Shown piece by piece: positions 28,864 to 41,300 of a DNA stretch of 64,000 nucleotides (position 1 is the first letter of the stretch; every line of letters starts with the position of its first letter). Position numbers and translations under genes: made by a program. The stretch covers positions 18,521,328-18,585,327 of the forward strand of contig NC_092019.1 of the NCBI RefSeq assembly GCF_042242105.1, written 5' to 3'. The stretch is from Pempheris klunzingeri (lineage: Eukaryota; Chordata; Actinopteri; Acropomatiformes; Pempheridae). The notes below the pieces were generated by a model that was given only the letters and a program-made list of their open reading frames with translations, had not been told where the DNA came from and did not search any database.

Positions 28864-29219
28864 GTAAATTTTCTAATCCACAAAAACACACACACAAAAA
28901 AAAGGATTCTCTCGGGGCCGCTCAGATATGCATCCTGCAGACTTAACTTCTCTTCCTCCATGTGTCTTTTCACCTTTCGTCTCCTCAGCTGTGCTATACA
29001 CTCCCCCTTTCCCCTTTCTCAAACCACAATCTTTCTATTCTGTGTCAATTCAAAAGGCGAAAGATTTTAGTCTACTTGCAGGGGAGCCAGACAGTCCTCA
29101 TGGCAGCGTCCCGGGGAGAGGCAGTGGAGAGAGGAGAGAGGGGCTGGAGAAATATCGGCCCTAATGATTTTTTTGTGCGGGGATGGTCTTTTTCTTTTTT
29201 ATTGATTAGGTAGAAATTA

Positions 29220-30180
29220 ATTCACGGGGGCAACCCTCGCGTTCTGACTCTCTCTCCCTCTCCCTCTCGCTCTCTCTCCCCTATCCTCCCTTGCTCCTTT
29301 GCTCCGCGGACGAATAGCGTTGTGTCTTCTTGGCTGCTCTGCATGTTGTATTATCGCGGGAATATTTGATTCGGAATATGCTCTGTGTTATGCATATACG
29401 GAAGCCACGCTGCAGCTCTGCGCCTGCAATGCTTTCTCACACCGTCTGTGAATATCATGCACATTATTTGCTTCATATAAACGATGTGAGTGGACGTGTG
29501 GTTGTGGTCGTTGTTGCTGAACGCGCTGTTTTTATCCTGCGCGTAATGCCGCCCACATTTGAATTCATGCACATCTGGCAGCACGGGCGTTTGGCTTGAA
29601 GGGAGGAATCGTGTTGAAATGGAGACATCCACAGCGATTTACACAGTTTAGACTCTATTGTTCCGCTGACTCGTCTTCAGTCGTTGTCTCTTTGTTGTTT
29701 GATTCCTAATTGTGAAAGGCCACGGCCGGTTTGAGGGCTCTTTACGCACAGGTGGGCGTGGATGCCGGTGTGTTAATAGGGAATCTGTGTCTTAATTTCT
29801 GCATAATGTGGCCTTTAACTCGGCGATTTACGGGCAAATTCACCCGCGCTGTGTGGTTTTTAATCAGTGTGGTCGATATTTGCTGGTCGGTATCCCGATG
29901 CCCGCAGATAGCACAATAACACCTCAGCACGGTGAGGGCTGATACACCACCGAAGGGAAATCGATGGACAGACTGAGTTAATTATGAGAAAATCAATTAA
30001 AAGGAGGGGATAAATGGCCTTTATAAGGCTGAGCGAGGAGCTCGCACCGGCAGAGGGGAGGAGGAGAGCGGGCGGCGGACACCTCCCAGCGGGGCTGGCT
30101 TCTCTCTGCCCGGCCGCTGCGCTCCTGCTGTCCGCTGCTCGCCCCCCTGCCTGCCTGCCTGTCTGCACGGTGCCCGATGA
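29220..30180. promoter_or_regulatory. CpG-rich promoter-like segment
   Basis: By eye this stretch has many more CG dinucleotides than its surroundings, for example 29300-29420, 29510-29600, 29730-29850 and 30040-30170. It separates GA/CT-rich DNA from a long AT-rich region. It could be a promoter CpG island for a plus-strand gene, but no exon within it is firmly supported. Confidence 0.35.
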
Positions 30181-30329
30181 TCATTAAACAAGCAGCTCTT
30201 CAGCAGCGTCTGCACAGTGAAACAAAGCCCTTGCGTCCCATCATTTTACCAGCAGAATGTCCCTTTAACATCTCTGATACTGAACCATTGGGTCAGTGTG
30301 ATGGTTTGATTGGCACACAATCTTGCACT

Positions 30330-30362
<33 letters not shown>

Positions 30363-31750
30363 CACAGAGGGGAGGGGGGGGGGTCCTGAATGATCATGGC
30401 TGTGGTTTGGTTCAGATGTGCTCTCCAAACACATTTCTGTCCATCTCTGCTTGACTTTTGCGCTCCGTTGCAATGAAACACACCACAAGGTCATATTTAG
30501 GCTCACACACTCACCTTAACGAGCAGACACTCACACACACTCATCACAACACGTGTTGACGGGAAAACACTCTGTCACAAGTGTCCCACGGTTGAATCTT
30601 TGATTTTGGGAAGGTAATGAAATAATCCAGACGTATATTATAGGAACAGTTTAAGGGCAGGGCTGCTCCACGGGACCACGTGAGCTCGTCTAAGTTTGTG
30701 GAGTCATTTGTAACTGTACATGTGTTATTGTGAGCGCGCGTTTCCTCTCGTGGTTAAGTAGATTAATGTGGTAGGGTAATGCCCTTGTATGAGAAACCCA
30801 AGGAGCTGTAAGTGAAATCAGTCCAAGCAGGCCATCATATTAAACAGCAGTCGAGCATGTGAGGTGTGAGCCACAGTGCACATATGACTTTAAACCCCGC
30901 GAGACCGGGACGTGCGTTTCGGTCAGCAGACAGTCCTCGTTAAGTCTGCAGCTCCTATGAAAGAAAAATACTCCACTATTGTTTTGTTTTTTTTATTTAA
31001 TCAGTCATGTATGTGGATATTTTTTCCCCCACAATTTATCCCACGACCCTTATTTTGGAAAGTCTCATTAAAGTCACCAAACAAACACATTAGGTCTGTG
31101 CTTTTCACTTTATTCAGAGGAGAGAGAGCCCTGAACGTAGCTGGACGGCGTCCTAATATATAACAATAATGATAATAATGCTTTATTTTTAATGTGTCTA
31201 AACTTTTAGCAAAATGTTTGAGTCGATGTTCTCTCTTTGCGACCCGTGTCAAATACTGGTTTGAATTATAAACACAAGGCTCATCAATAATTAGTGTTTT
31301 GAGTTGTAACCTCCTCTTGATCTTACCTTATATTTGGAATTCTTCATCTTATTACCATGCAAAATAATATTAATATCCATATAACGAAATGTGCTTGTGC
31401 TTGTGTGTGTGTGTGTGTGTGTGTGTGTTTTAATAGAATATTCTAAATCATAATTCAACAGTAAATATTCCTAGTTTGTTATCTGCGAATGATGTCAAAT
31501 GTTGCTCTAAATTAAAGTAAAAACGTGGAACTAGAAGCGAACTGAATGTGAGCTGGACTGCAGGCCCATCTGTGATGACCACTTTGAACACTGTTGCTTT
31601 GCATATGAAGTCCAAATCTCCAAAACGCTCCGTTCTGGTGGGCGCAAAGTTATTGATCACATCGAACTTTATTTAGCTTTATTTCCTTTTCAAAATTGGC
31701 AGCCTGCAGGTGTTCATCTCCACGTTGTGTTAGAGAATATGTAAATATGA

Positions 31751-31960
31751 ATTTTGCATATGAATATTTAAAAACCCTACATTCCGAGCTCCAATCGTTT
31801 CCAATGTTGCAGCTTATCCTGCGGATCCCGTTGCGCTAAAATATGATGTGAAATAATATTTTTATGAGCGTATGCATATTATTTAAATAAAGCCCCATTA
31901 TTTACGGTTTATTTTTGCAGGATTTCAACCGGTATTTATGCAAACTGAGCATAATTAAAG
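31751..31960. promoter_or_regulatory. Cluster of octamer/POU- and homeodomain-like motifs
   Basis: Within about 200 AT-rich bases there are TTTTGCATATGAAT (31753), TATGCATATT (31871), and TTATGCAAAC followed by GCATAATTAAA (31936-31959). These resemble POU-octamer and TAAT homeodomain sites. They suggest an enhancer, but AT-rich DNA yields such matches by chance. Confidence 0.25.
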
Positions 31961-34900
31961 CCTCGAGTTTGGAGGTTTTCAATATTTCGTTTTTAATTTC
32001 GAAGTTATTTGAAATCTTTTGCAAGAAAGTTCAGAAATATTTTGACTCTAATTCCCAGAATTAAACAGAAGGACCCAGATTTCATCCGCTCCTTAACGCG
32101 TGCAATTGGCTTTTGGTTGTCTAATAATTGCTATTAATATTACAAATTGTCAAGCTTTTATTTACAAGAGTGATTGTGTAGAATTTACCTCTGTGCATAT
32201 ATAATTAAAAAAAACATAAATGGAAGTCTGAGTCACAGTTTATCGCCTTAAAAGAGAAGAGAAACTCTTACGGACGCTTTGCCCTCATATCAGAAACATA
32301 GTGGACATTAGACAGCCTTTACAATATAGCCTGGGCTATTTCAAAATGTTTAGCCTCACGACTAAACGTTTCTTTTACTTTTTTTCGAGGAAAAATGTGT
32401 GAAGAGGTTAAAAAAAATGTTAAAATGTACTCGATTCTACATTCATCCTAAGGAAGGACTACGATAGTAAAACGTGCAGTTTTATAAGTTAAGTTTCTTT
32501 AAAAATGAGGAAGTCAGATTCAGTGCATTGAAAGGTTATTTATCAAGTGATGACACCTGCACATTTAGTGAAACACTGCAGCAAACTGCAAGCTGGTGCA
32601 TCTTTTGTAAAACTGTCACCATCATCCTGCATGGATTTTAACAGCGATGCGTTCAGGGAAAAAAGATTATTAATATTTTATAGATTATCCAAATAGGATT
32701 GAGGTGAACCTTACAATGAACAGCGTGCATGTGAGCTAGGGCTGTTTTTTTTTTCTGCTGAACTGGCACCTTGACACCCTGTCCTGTACCTTATCAACTT
32801 TGAACAGACCACACAACCGATGCATTCATTTTTTATGGTTTATGTTAAAGTCTATGCAGCCTGTCCGAAATCTCGTCTCATAATCCCTTTTATTGGCTCA
32901 GTTTTGGTGTTATGAGGCCGGATCGTCGCTGTAGGCTTTGATGCAGGTTTTTCTTGGCATTTTTTTCTTACTGGCTACTTCCAGTCCGTATCAAGCACCA
33001 CAGGCCATACAAAATTAATCCATTTTCTGCGCACGACTCCTCTCCCAAATGGTGTGGCTGCTCTCCGCGGCCCGGCGCACAATGCGGTAATGACCCGCAG
33101 GTCAAAGGTCGCTTGGCCAGTTCCTCAATTAAGGTGGAAAGATTGCAGTTGCACGATGCATCGTTTTTGTGACAAGAAGGGGGCCAGCAGTGACCGGTGT
33201 ATACAGAATATATTGATAGAGGATTTGCCTGAATAGAAAACTAACCCAAAGTTCACAATTGCCTTCTAAAGTCTGTTCTGCACATTACTTCTGGAATTTC
33301 TGAAATAATTTGTCTACTTATTTACCATTATTTTGAAAAAATAATATTTTAGATATAATTATTGTACATATAGATGCAATTTCTTTATACTGCAGATGTA
33401 GGTTATGGTGGTCTGAACTAAATCAGGCTTTATTTTGATTTGATTCATTGCATATATTTCACATAGTACGTGTGAATAAAGAACTCAGAGAACATAAAGG
33501 GGAACCAAAAAGTCAGACATATACAATAATGCAATTATACATTTCCATTGAGGCCAGTTTGCTCAACAATAAAATAAGGAGTTTATAAATAAATAGTTTA
33601 TTTAGATGCTGTTTGTCTGGTTCGTGTGTGCAGGCTACCTTGTCTGTCTGTCATGCTGCCCCCCCCCCCCCCACCTAGTCATGTATCAATTGTGGTTATT
33701 GAATATAATCAATGGACAATTCACGATCATTGCTGCATTGATTAGCTGATAAATGGTGGTTGGATTAATCATCCGAAAAGATCATGTGGTCGATGGCGTT
33801 GTCTTCCTTAACCTGACCACTCAACCAGTACAGCAGCCGCAGAGACCGAGGCTCCACCACAACAGACAGGACTTCAATACGTGACAAAGGAGAAGTGATA
33901 AATTGATCAAAAATGACCACAATGAAACGGGCCTCTTGTGAGGCCACACATGTCCATTATGTGAGTGTGTCTGCGGGTTTGTGGTTGGAATACATCAAGG
34001 GCTCCGGGTTAAAGTTCAGCTTCATCCCAGACTGATGACCCTGCACACTGACTGACCTTTGGCGGTCTAACAGCTGGGGGAGGAGGTGGCGTACTGGACC
34101 GGCCAGGGAGAGGAGAGACTGGGGAAAAGATGGAATTAGACGAGGTGAAATTTAAGATAGAAGGGAGGAAAGTAAGAGCGAACGGGAATCTAAAGAATCC
34201 GCAGGGGTTGAATCAGAGGTGGTTACCACAGCGGACCTTGAATATATTCTTGTGGTTTTTGTCGACCTATTCTGCTGCAGTCTCTCCTGTTTTGGTGCTT
34301 GGCTCTGGTTTGAAGCAGTGAATTAACACCCGACCCCAGCTTCTGACCCTACCCCCTTCCTCCAGCTACCCCCTCCAGATTAGCAAATATGTGCTATCCA
34401 GCCTGGACACACACTCGCACACACACACACTCACACACACATATATATGGCAACACAGAATCACAACATGTACACATATAGCTGCTAAATGTATAGAGAG
34501 TAAAAAAAGATGTAGCACACATAAAATGTCCACACTACCTTTGCACATCCCATCGTCTGTCCACCACCTAATTCCCCTGAGTGAAGCCTCAGTGTGTCAC
34601 TGCTTGTCACCGTAACGGTCAGTCTGTAATGACTACCTCCCCCAACACAATGACCAGGGAGGCAGACTCTCCCCCCACACTGACCCTCATCCATTTTACC
34701 TGCAGGACGTAGTCCAGCACTGGCCCCACCGCCACAGCTTTGGGCCCTGGACATGCTCCCACCGTGGCACCCTGCCACAACCATGACCTAGCTTTTATCC
34801 ATACCACTTTACACCTGAACCCTTTTGATTTCATGGCATGGAGTCTGTAAGGTACTTGCAATTTCATGAGGAAAAAAACAGAACAACAAAAACAAAATCA

Positions 34901-37900
34901 TTGTATCCTCAACTGTCTTGTAGGACCAGTGGCTTAAATACAGCGATGGGGAGAGCTTGCCTTTCCTGCGGGTGTATATTTAATTATTTTATAGGCATAA
35001 AACAGCAAAAGTAAAATAAACAACCCCAGATGCATTTACCAGTTACATTGGAATAAATTCACAACTATTGTGTGGCAAAAAAATGGCACAGATGTTTAAA
35101 TAATCTGAAATTCTGTTTAATGATATTCACATTAACGCATGTAATTGGATCAGTACCACAGCAGCAAAATACTTCTAAATCAGCTTTACAAACAAACATT
35201 GCAAATTAATTTCTCTACAGTTCAGCTTTGCAAATTTGCTGTTATGTTAATTCTTATTGTTCAGTAAAGTTTTTTTGTAATTCAGCCTTGACTTTAAGAT
35301 GTCGAAATTAATGACAAATACCAGATTCCAAAATGATGATACGATTGGTTATTTATTCTGAATTCTCCAAAAAACCAAATGCACATTTCACTAAATATGA
35401 CTCAGAACTGGGGAGAATTTTTCATATTTGTCAAGGTTCAATAATAAGTAAATTAATTTAATGATTTACAAATAATTACATTCATTTTTATCACTACAAT
35501 TCTATCACTACAATTTTCTTTTGATCAACTAATGAATTAATCAACCAGGTGTTTCAGCGCTATTCTATTGGTAAAGGTTACAAGAGTGATTATTATGGTT
35601 ATTCATCATATGAGCCCTTTTTTTACTAGATGCCAGGGCATCCTCTACAATGATGGTGACAGATGCCTGGCAGCCACAGTACCCACATATTTTTCCTCAC
35701 ATGCCCAGCAGGAATCAAACTCCTAATCCTTGACAGTGTTTGTGGCATGCGTTACCCATTGAGCATCACAGGTCCACATCCCCTTCCCTCTCATCCCATC
35801 TCCCCCAGCCTCCTCCAGGCTATTGTGCCGGATTGATGGCCGCTCCGGCCGATAGGTGAGGGGGGTCTCGGCTGGGCTGGTCAGCAGAATTTGCAGTGCC
35901 AAGCGTCCGCCTGTGAGTGTCAGCAGAGAGCAGCTTGTGTGTCTGGCTCGATTAGGTTTCCTACCTATCTTCCCACTGTGTCAGACAGAGGAGGAAGGCA
36001 GCAGAGAGGGGGAGAGCAGCGGGAAGTTGCCCAGAGGAGAGGGAGGACAACAGAGGAAGCAGGAAAAATACATCTTTTTATCCCTGCTCGCTCTGTCAAA
36101 AGCCCTGTACAGTTTCTCTTTCCGTGTCTCTTGCTCTCCTGTTTTCGTCTGCTCTATCCCGCCCGCCTCTCACTTTGTCCTCCTCTAACCCAAACCCCTA
36201 ATCCTCCTCCTTTTACCCCACACTCGTTCCTTAATCCTAAATCTCTTCTTCCCTCTCTACCAGCCCTTTTTCAATTGTTCTCCCTGTACCTCTCTGTTAC
36301 CCACCTCCTCCCTCTTCTCCTCTCTGTCTATCGCATCTGAACATGCCACCTCTCAGCATAACCCTTTTACACACTTCAGATGACTGCAGCACACCTTATT
36401 TTCTCTCCCTCATCTCTTGAACCTTTTTTTTTCCCATTTTTTTTCTCCCCGTTGTTTTCTTTGTTATCATCCACACATCCTCTTTTTGCCACTACACCTC
36501 TGCCCAGCCTCTTTTTTTTTTTTCATTATGTTACTCACTGTCCACTCTACCGCCCGATTTAAATGTCACCAATGTCACCGTCACACTTTATGTCAGAATA
36601 TATTCATCAGAGCTTATTCTAAAATGATTTTTCTATGGAGGAACAATTACGTTCCAGTTGTCACAATGCACCTGCCAGAGATTCATTTTCTGTCCCAAGC
36701 AAGCACGCGCTCACACCAATTTTAGTCACTGCGGCCATTTTGTTGGATGTGATCAATTTTCTGTGATTTCCAGCCTGACAGTTTCTCTGTTGTGTGAGGG
36801 CTCAACATTGTTGCCATGTATAGCTCAACGTTTTCAGCCTTCCCTGTGGAGTATGAAGTTTTGGTTGTGAATAGCGGAGCATAATCATGGACAAATTTTT
36901 CCATTTCGTCAATTATATAATAAAATGATTGAGTGTAATAAGTGTTTTTTCCTTGTAAGGTGATAAATGAAATGGGGAAAAAAAGCTTTATTGGCGTTAC
37001 AACCACAGTGAAAAACTACTTTCACTTCCACAGTTGGGCTTTTTTGTCATGAGAGTGGGCTGTAATTTCACCCCTGAGTTTAACCACACAATGTTTCACA
37101 AATAGTGTTTCCGTGCCACCTCAGCACTGCTCATATTATTCAGATAACAAGAGAGCCTCTGTCATGTCCTACAAAATAGGATATGTTTTCTTAATCTGTC
37201 AATGGCTCCGGCCCTGAAAGACTTCATTTTGGCTGAGCAATGAAAGGCTCAAAAACATCAATGTGTCTGAGCAGGATAAGAAGAAAGAGCCATATTCCAA
37301 GTCTGTATCGCATTCCCTCCATATCCTCCTATTTGTATGGTGCAGATATTGGGTTTCAAGCGAGAAATCAGGATTGCGTTCTCCCAGAATGGCAGCATCT
37401 GTCTGTTGAAGTGGAATAGGAATGTTATACGGAACCAATGCATCCAGACTTGCCTGGACATCTCAACAATACCACTTCACACTTTCTCTCTCTCTCGCTC
37501 TCTCCCTCTATGTCTCTCTCTCAATAAGTTTCTCACCGTCTCCATCATAACCACAACAGTGTGGAGGAAGAGGTGTGGATTAGGCCTAAATGTAGAGTCA
37601 TGTCGGCCAAGCCATGACTGCCTGCCTCTCACGCTCGGTCCACCATGGAAATAAAGTCTGTGAGGAGATGAAAAGGGGAAAAAAACAACAAAAAAAACAA
37701 AATCCACTTCACTTCATACGCCTCTCACTTCCATTCTCTTTGTGCGTTAAACGTGAAAAAGGATTGCCGAAAGGATGTCAAGAAGCAAGGAAAAAAAGAG
37801 CTAGAAAAGACGGACTCGCCTGTCACACTACAATGTGCACGGTGGATAACTAATTCAAAAAACATGCATGGGCCGGGTTTAGCTTTTCAAATAACTTGTG

Positions 37901-38295
37901 CGTCTGAATGCGATTTAAAGGATGTTTTTTATGCAGCTGCCTGTGGCTGATCAATGCTGTTCCTCTTGTCATGCTGTGAGAATATCACATTGGTATACAG
38001 TAATTCAGCACTGGGCAAAAGGAGCATTTTGCATTGTCTATGGATAAGGTCTAAGGTTTGCTGAGTGTGATGTATATGTATGGGGTTTGGGGCTGTATTG
38101 TAGTCCGTAACTGTCAGTGCAGAGAAGAGAGCAGTCTCAGCACTGCAGACAGTGATTTCACCGATGTTCAGTCGCTGCTTTTGCCTCCTGCCTTTTTCCC
38201 CCCTCACTCATCCTATTTTCAGCCTTTCATTTTTTACACAAGGGGAAAATGAGGAAGAACAAAACCAACATATGAAAACTAAAACATGACAGAGA

Positions 38296-38320
38296 GGGGA
38301 GGGGAGGGGGGAGGGAGGGG
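38296..38320 (+). other. G-quadruplex-prone tract
   Basis: Five runs of three or more G separated by single A residues lie within 25 bases, which fits the classic G4 rule. There is no gene feature around it. Confidence 0.5.
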
Positions 38321-41300
38321 AGGTGGAACAGAGGAAGGAGAGGCAATCTCAGAAAACAAGAGGGCTTTCAAAAGTAAGGGATGAAAGCTAGTCAGGCTGT
38401 TATTTTTGAAAAATGATCCTTGTGTAGTGCTCCTCTTAAGAGCCAGGTACATATTATTTTATCTTCCTGAGGAGACTCTGTGAGGTGTTATGGCCCAAAA
38501 AATACACACAATTGTCTCTTTTAAGTTGCTCAATTTATCGTCCTAAATGCCATTTTTGACCAGCATATTTTAAATCACTCATCAGCTTCTTTTTCTCAAA
38601 TTAGCTGTGCCAATTATATTAAAAGCTGACTCGTGAAATCCAGAAATTTCAGTGTAATTCCAGCATAGTTGTTGTCAATATGTTGCCAACCAGTTATTCA
38701 AAAATCTCTGATATATATCACATTTATATAACAGTCCAAACCTGCTGAGTGTCACCATGTTACAAACAAACACGCACACACACACGCACACACTCTTTCA
38801 CTCTAACACACACTCCCTCTTTCCTTAACGGGGGCTGGTGATGGCTGGCCAGTGGCTGAACCCCCCCCCCCCCTGCCAGCGCGTTTGTGTGTGTCCAGAA
38901 CTTAAGGAATTTTGCTCGTCATTACAGCAGATGTTTGTAGTGGAATGTGCCCCTGTGCATCTGTGTGTGTTCAACACGTGTCTCTCGTATCAATAGGTTA
39001 ATAGCTCAGATGTCAGTTTCAGTGACTGGCTGATTAGTTGTGTGTTCACTAATCCACACTGGGGCGGGGAACTATTGGCTTTCCCATTGATTTTAGCGTG
39101 GTGAGCAGGCAGAAGATAGAGAGAGGGGAGATCTATTGATTGACCCCAAATTAGCCCCCCTACCACCCACCATACCGTTCTGCCGTTGCCGCACTCAACC
39201 CCAGCGTCCTCATTGGGTACCGAGACTGACAAACATTCTGTATGATTGGACGGTTCAACGGGGAGAAAAAGTCTCCTTTTTGATGTGGCTGATTTGGAAG
39301 TGTTGGTTGTTTGTGATTCGGCTGTCAGTTGATTGGCTGTGTGGCGAGGATGAGTGCTGCACTGTACTGTGTCTGACCAGAGGGAGCAGCTGGTTTGGAT
39401 GCCTTTGATGAACCAAATAGCGCCACTTCCAGCGGGAGAGTATTACTTTTGTGTTTCTGATCACAAACCGTAACCTTATTTGTAACCCTCAGCTCTGTTA
39501 CCATGTTTCCTTTTCTGCCTGGAACAAATGCCAGAATATTCATACGAGAAGTCTGGATGTGAAATCTGGCCGTGTCCTTCCGCCCACATCCTTCAACTTT
39601 TCCTTTTCTCCTCTGTTGTCCTTCCTGACTGTCACCCCACTGCATCATATTCCTCCGTTTTACTGTTCTTTATCTCCATTCCTGTCCCTCGCTCCCTGCC
39701 TTTCTCCGCCCCTCCCTCCAGTCCCGCTTTCCTCTGGTCTAAGCTTTGAGCTTTCGCGCCTGAGCCTTTCCTTCCCATATATCACTCCATCTCATCCTTC
39801 TCTGTCTGCCTCTGATATTCCTCTTTAGGCCTCCTTCTCTCCGTCTCCCCTCTCTCCCCTGTGTCTATGTAAGCAAGAGAGAGGAGGTTGTTAAACATTT
39901 TTCTTCCCTCTTAATTGTTTTGACTGGGCCGATTGGCATCCCGATTAGGCCCATTGATTTCCTGGCGCTAAGTGCATTGATTTTTAAATTTCTTATTGAT
40001 CCCCGCTCTAAATCTCCAGCACACTCACTCACACAGTCTCACCGTTTGCAGGGGCAGGAGATGGAGAAAAGGATTGAGAAGAGAAGAAGAGGGAAAGGGA
40101 AAGAGATTGGTGTTAGGTAAATACACTGACCGGTGACAGTGTAGTGAATTAACAGAGTGAGAGCAGAAGGAGAGCAGGAGGTGAGGAGGGAAAACAGAGT
40201 TATGAGCTGTGAGGGGAGGTCGATTGAAAAAGCTTCCCAACACGGCACAGGTAGATACACGCGGAGAACAAACAAAAGAGCAAACAACACGGATAGATAA
40301 ACCATTTTAAAATCATTACACCAAATCTACAATATATTGTCATGAATGAAGCCTTTTTTTTCTTCAACACCCCTGGCTGTATCCCAGCCCAAAAGCTGTA
40401 AAATGTAAAGAGAATCAATAATTTTGCAATTATAACAAGCATCAGGAGGCAGTTAGTTGCCGGCTTGGTAGCCGCCCGGATGGAACACGTTCATCTGTGA
40501 AGAATGAGTCACTTTATGGGTGAACAGAGGTTTATGAGGGATGGACAGATATTGGAAATGTCAAAGATGGAATGGAGTGTTTTGTCTTTGCCTTGCTATT
40601 TCACATGGTCTGCAGAGCCTACTGGAGACTTGTGTGTGTTATTTCTGGCTTATGACTGTGTTAGGCTTTAGAGGCCCGCTGGACTCCGAATCTTACATGC
40701 CCACTGGTGTTTCTCTGAAGGTGGTGGGCCTAATTGGCTGTATCCGAGTCGTGCACGTGTGCACGCGTGTGTTTGCGCATGTCTCTGTGCACGCATGCAT
40801 GCTTGAGTGCGTGTGTGAGCTAAACTTATATGTGAACTAAACTTTCATGTGTGCACAAGAACATATATGTGTTCTATACATCTGTTTGTATGTTGTGTCT
40901 ATGTGTGAGAGTGTGTGTGTGCATTTGACCTTTTCTTGGTTTAAGTGTTGAGGCTGAAATTCAGACATTCAGTTGATAGCATTTTCTTTTTAAAGCTTCT
41001 ATACTTGACCAAATTGTGCTAACCTTTTCTAAAGTCATTTGCTGCTTTTCTGTTCCAGCACGCAGTTGAGTGCCTTGCAAAAAACACAATATATGGACCA
41101 TATGTAGCATTACTGTGTTGCAATTACAATTTACTCTCCATAGATCCACTTAAGATAAGTGCTTTCAAATGGCAAGCAAGGAAAAGCAACTATTGTCAGC
41201 AACATGGAGAGGAAAACCTTCAGCATCACGACCGTCGTCAGAGATAATATAAAGCTGTGCTGTAGTGACATTACATGTATGATGTTTTAAAGAGTGCTCT

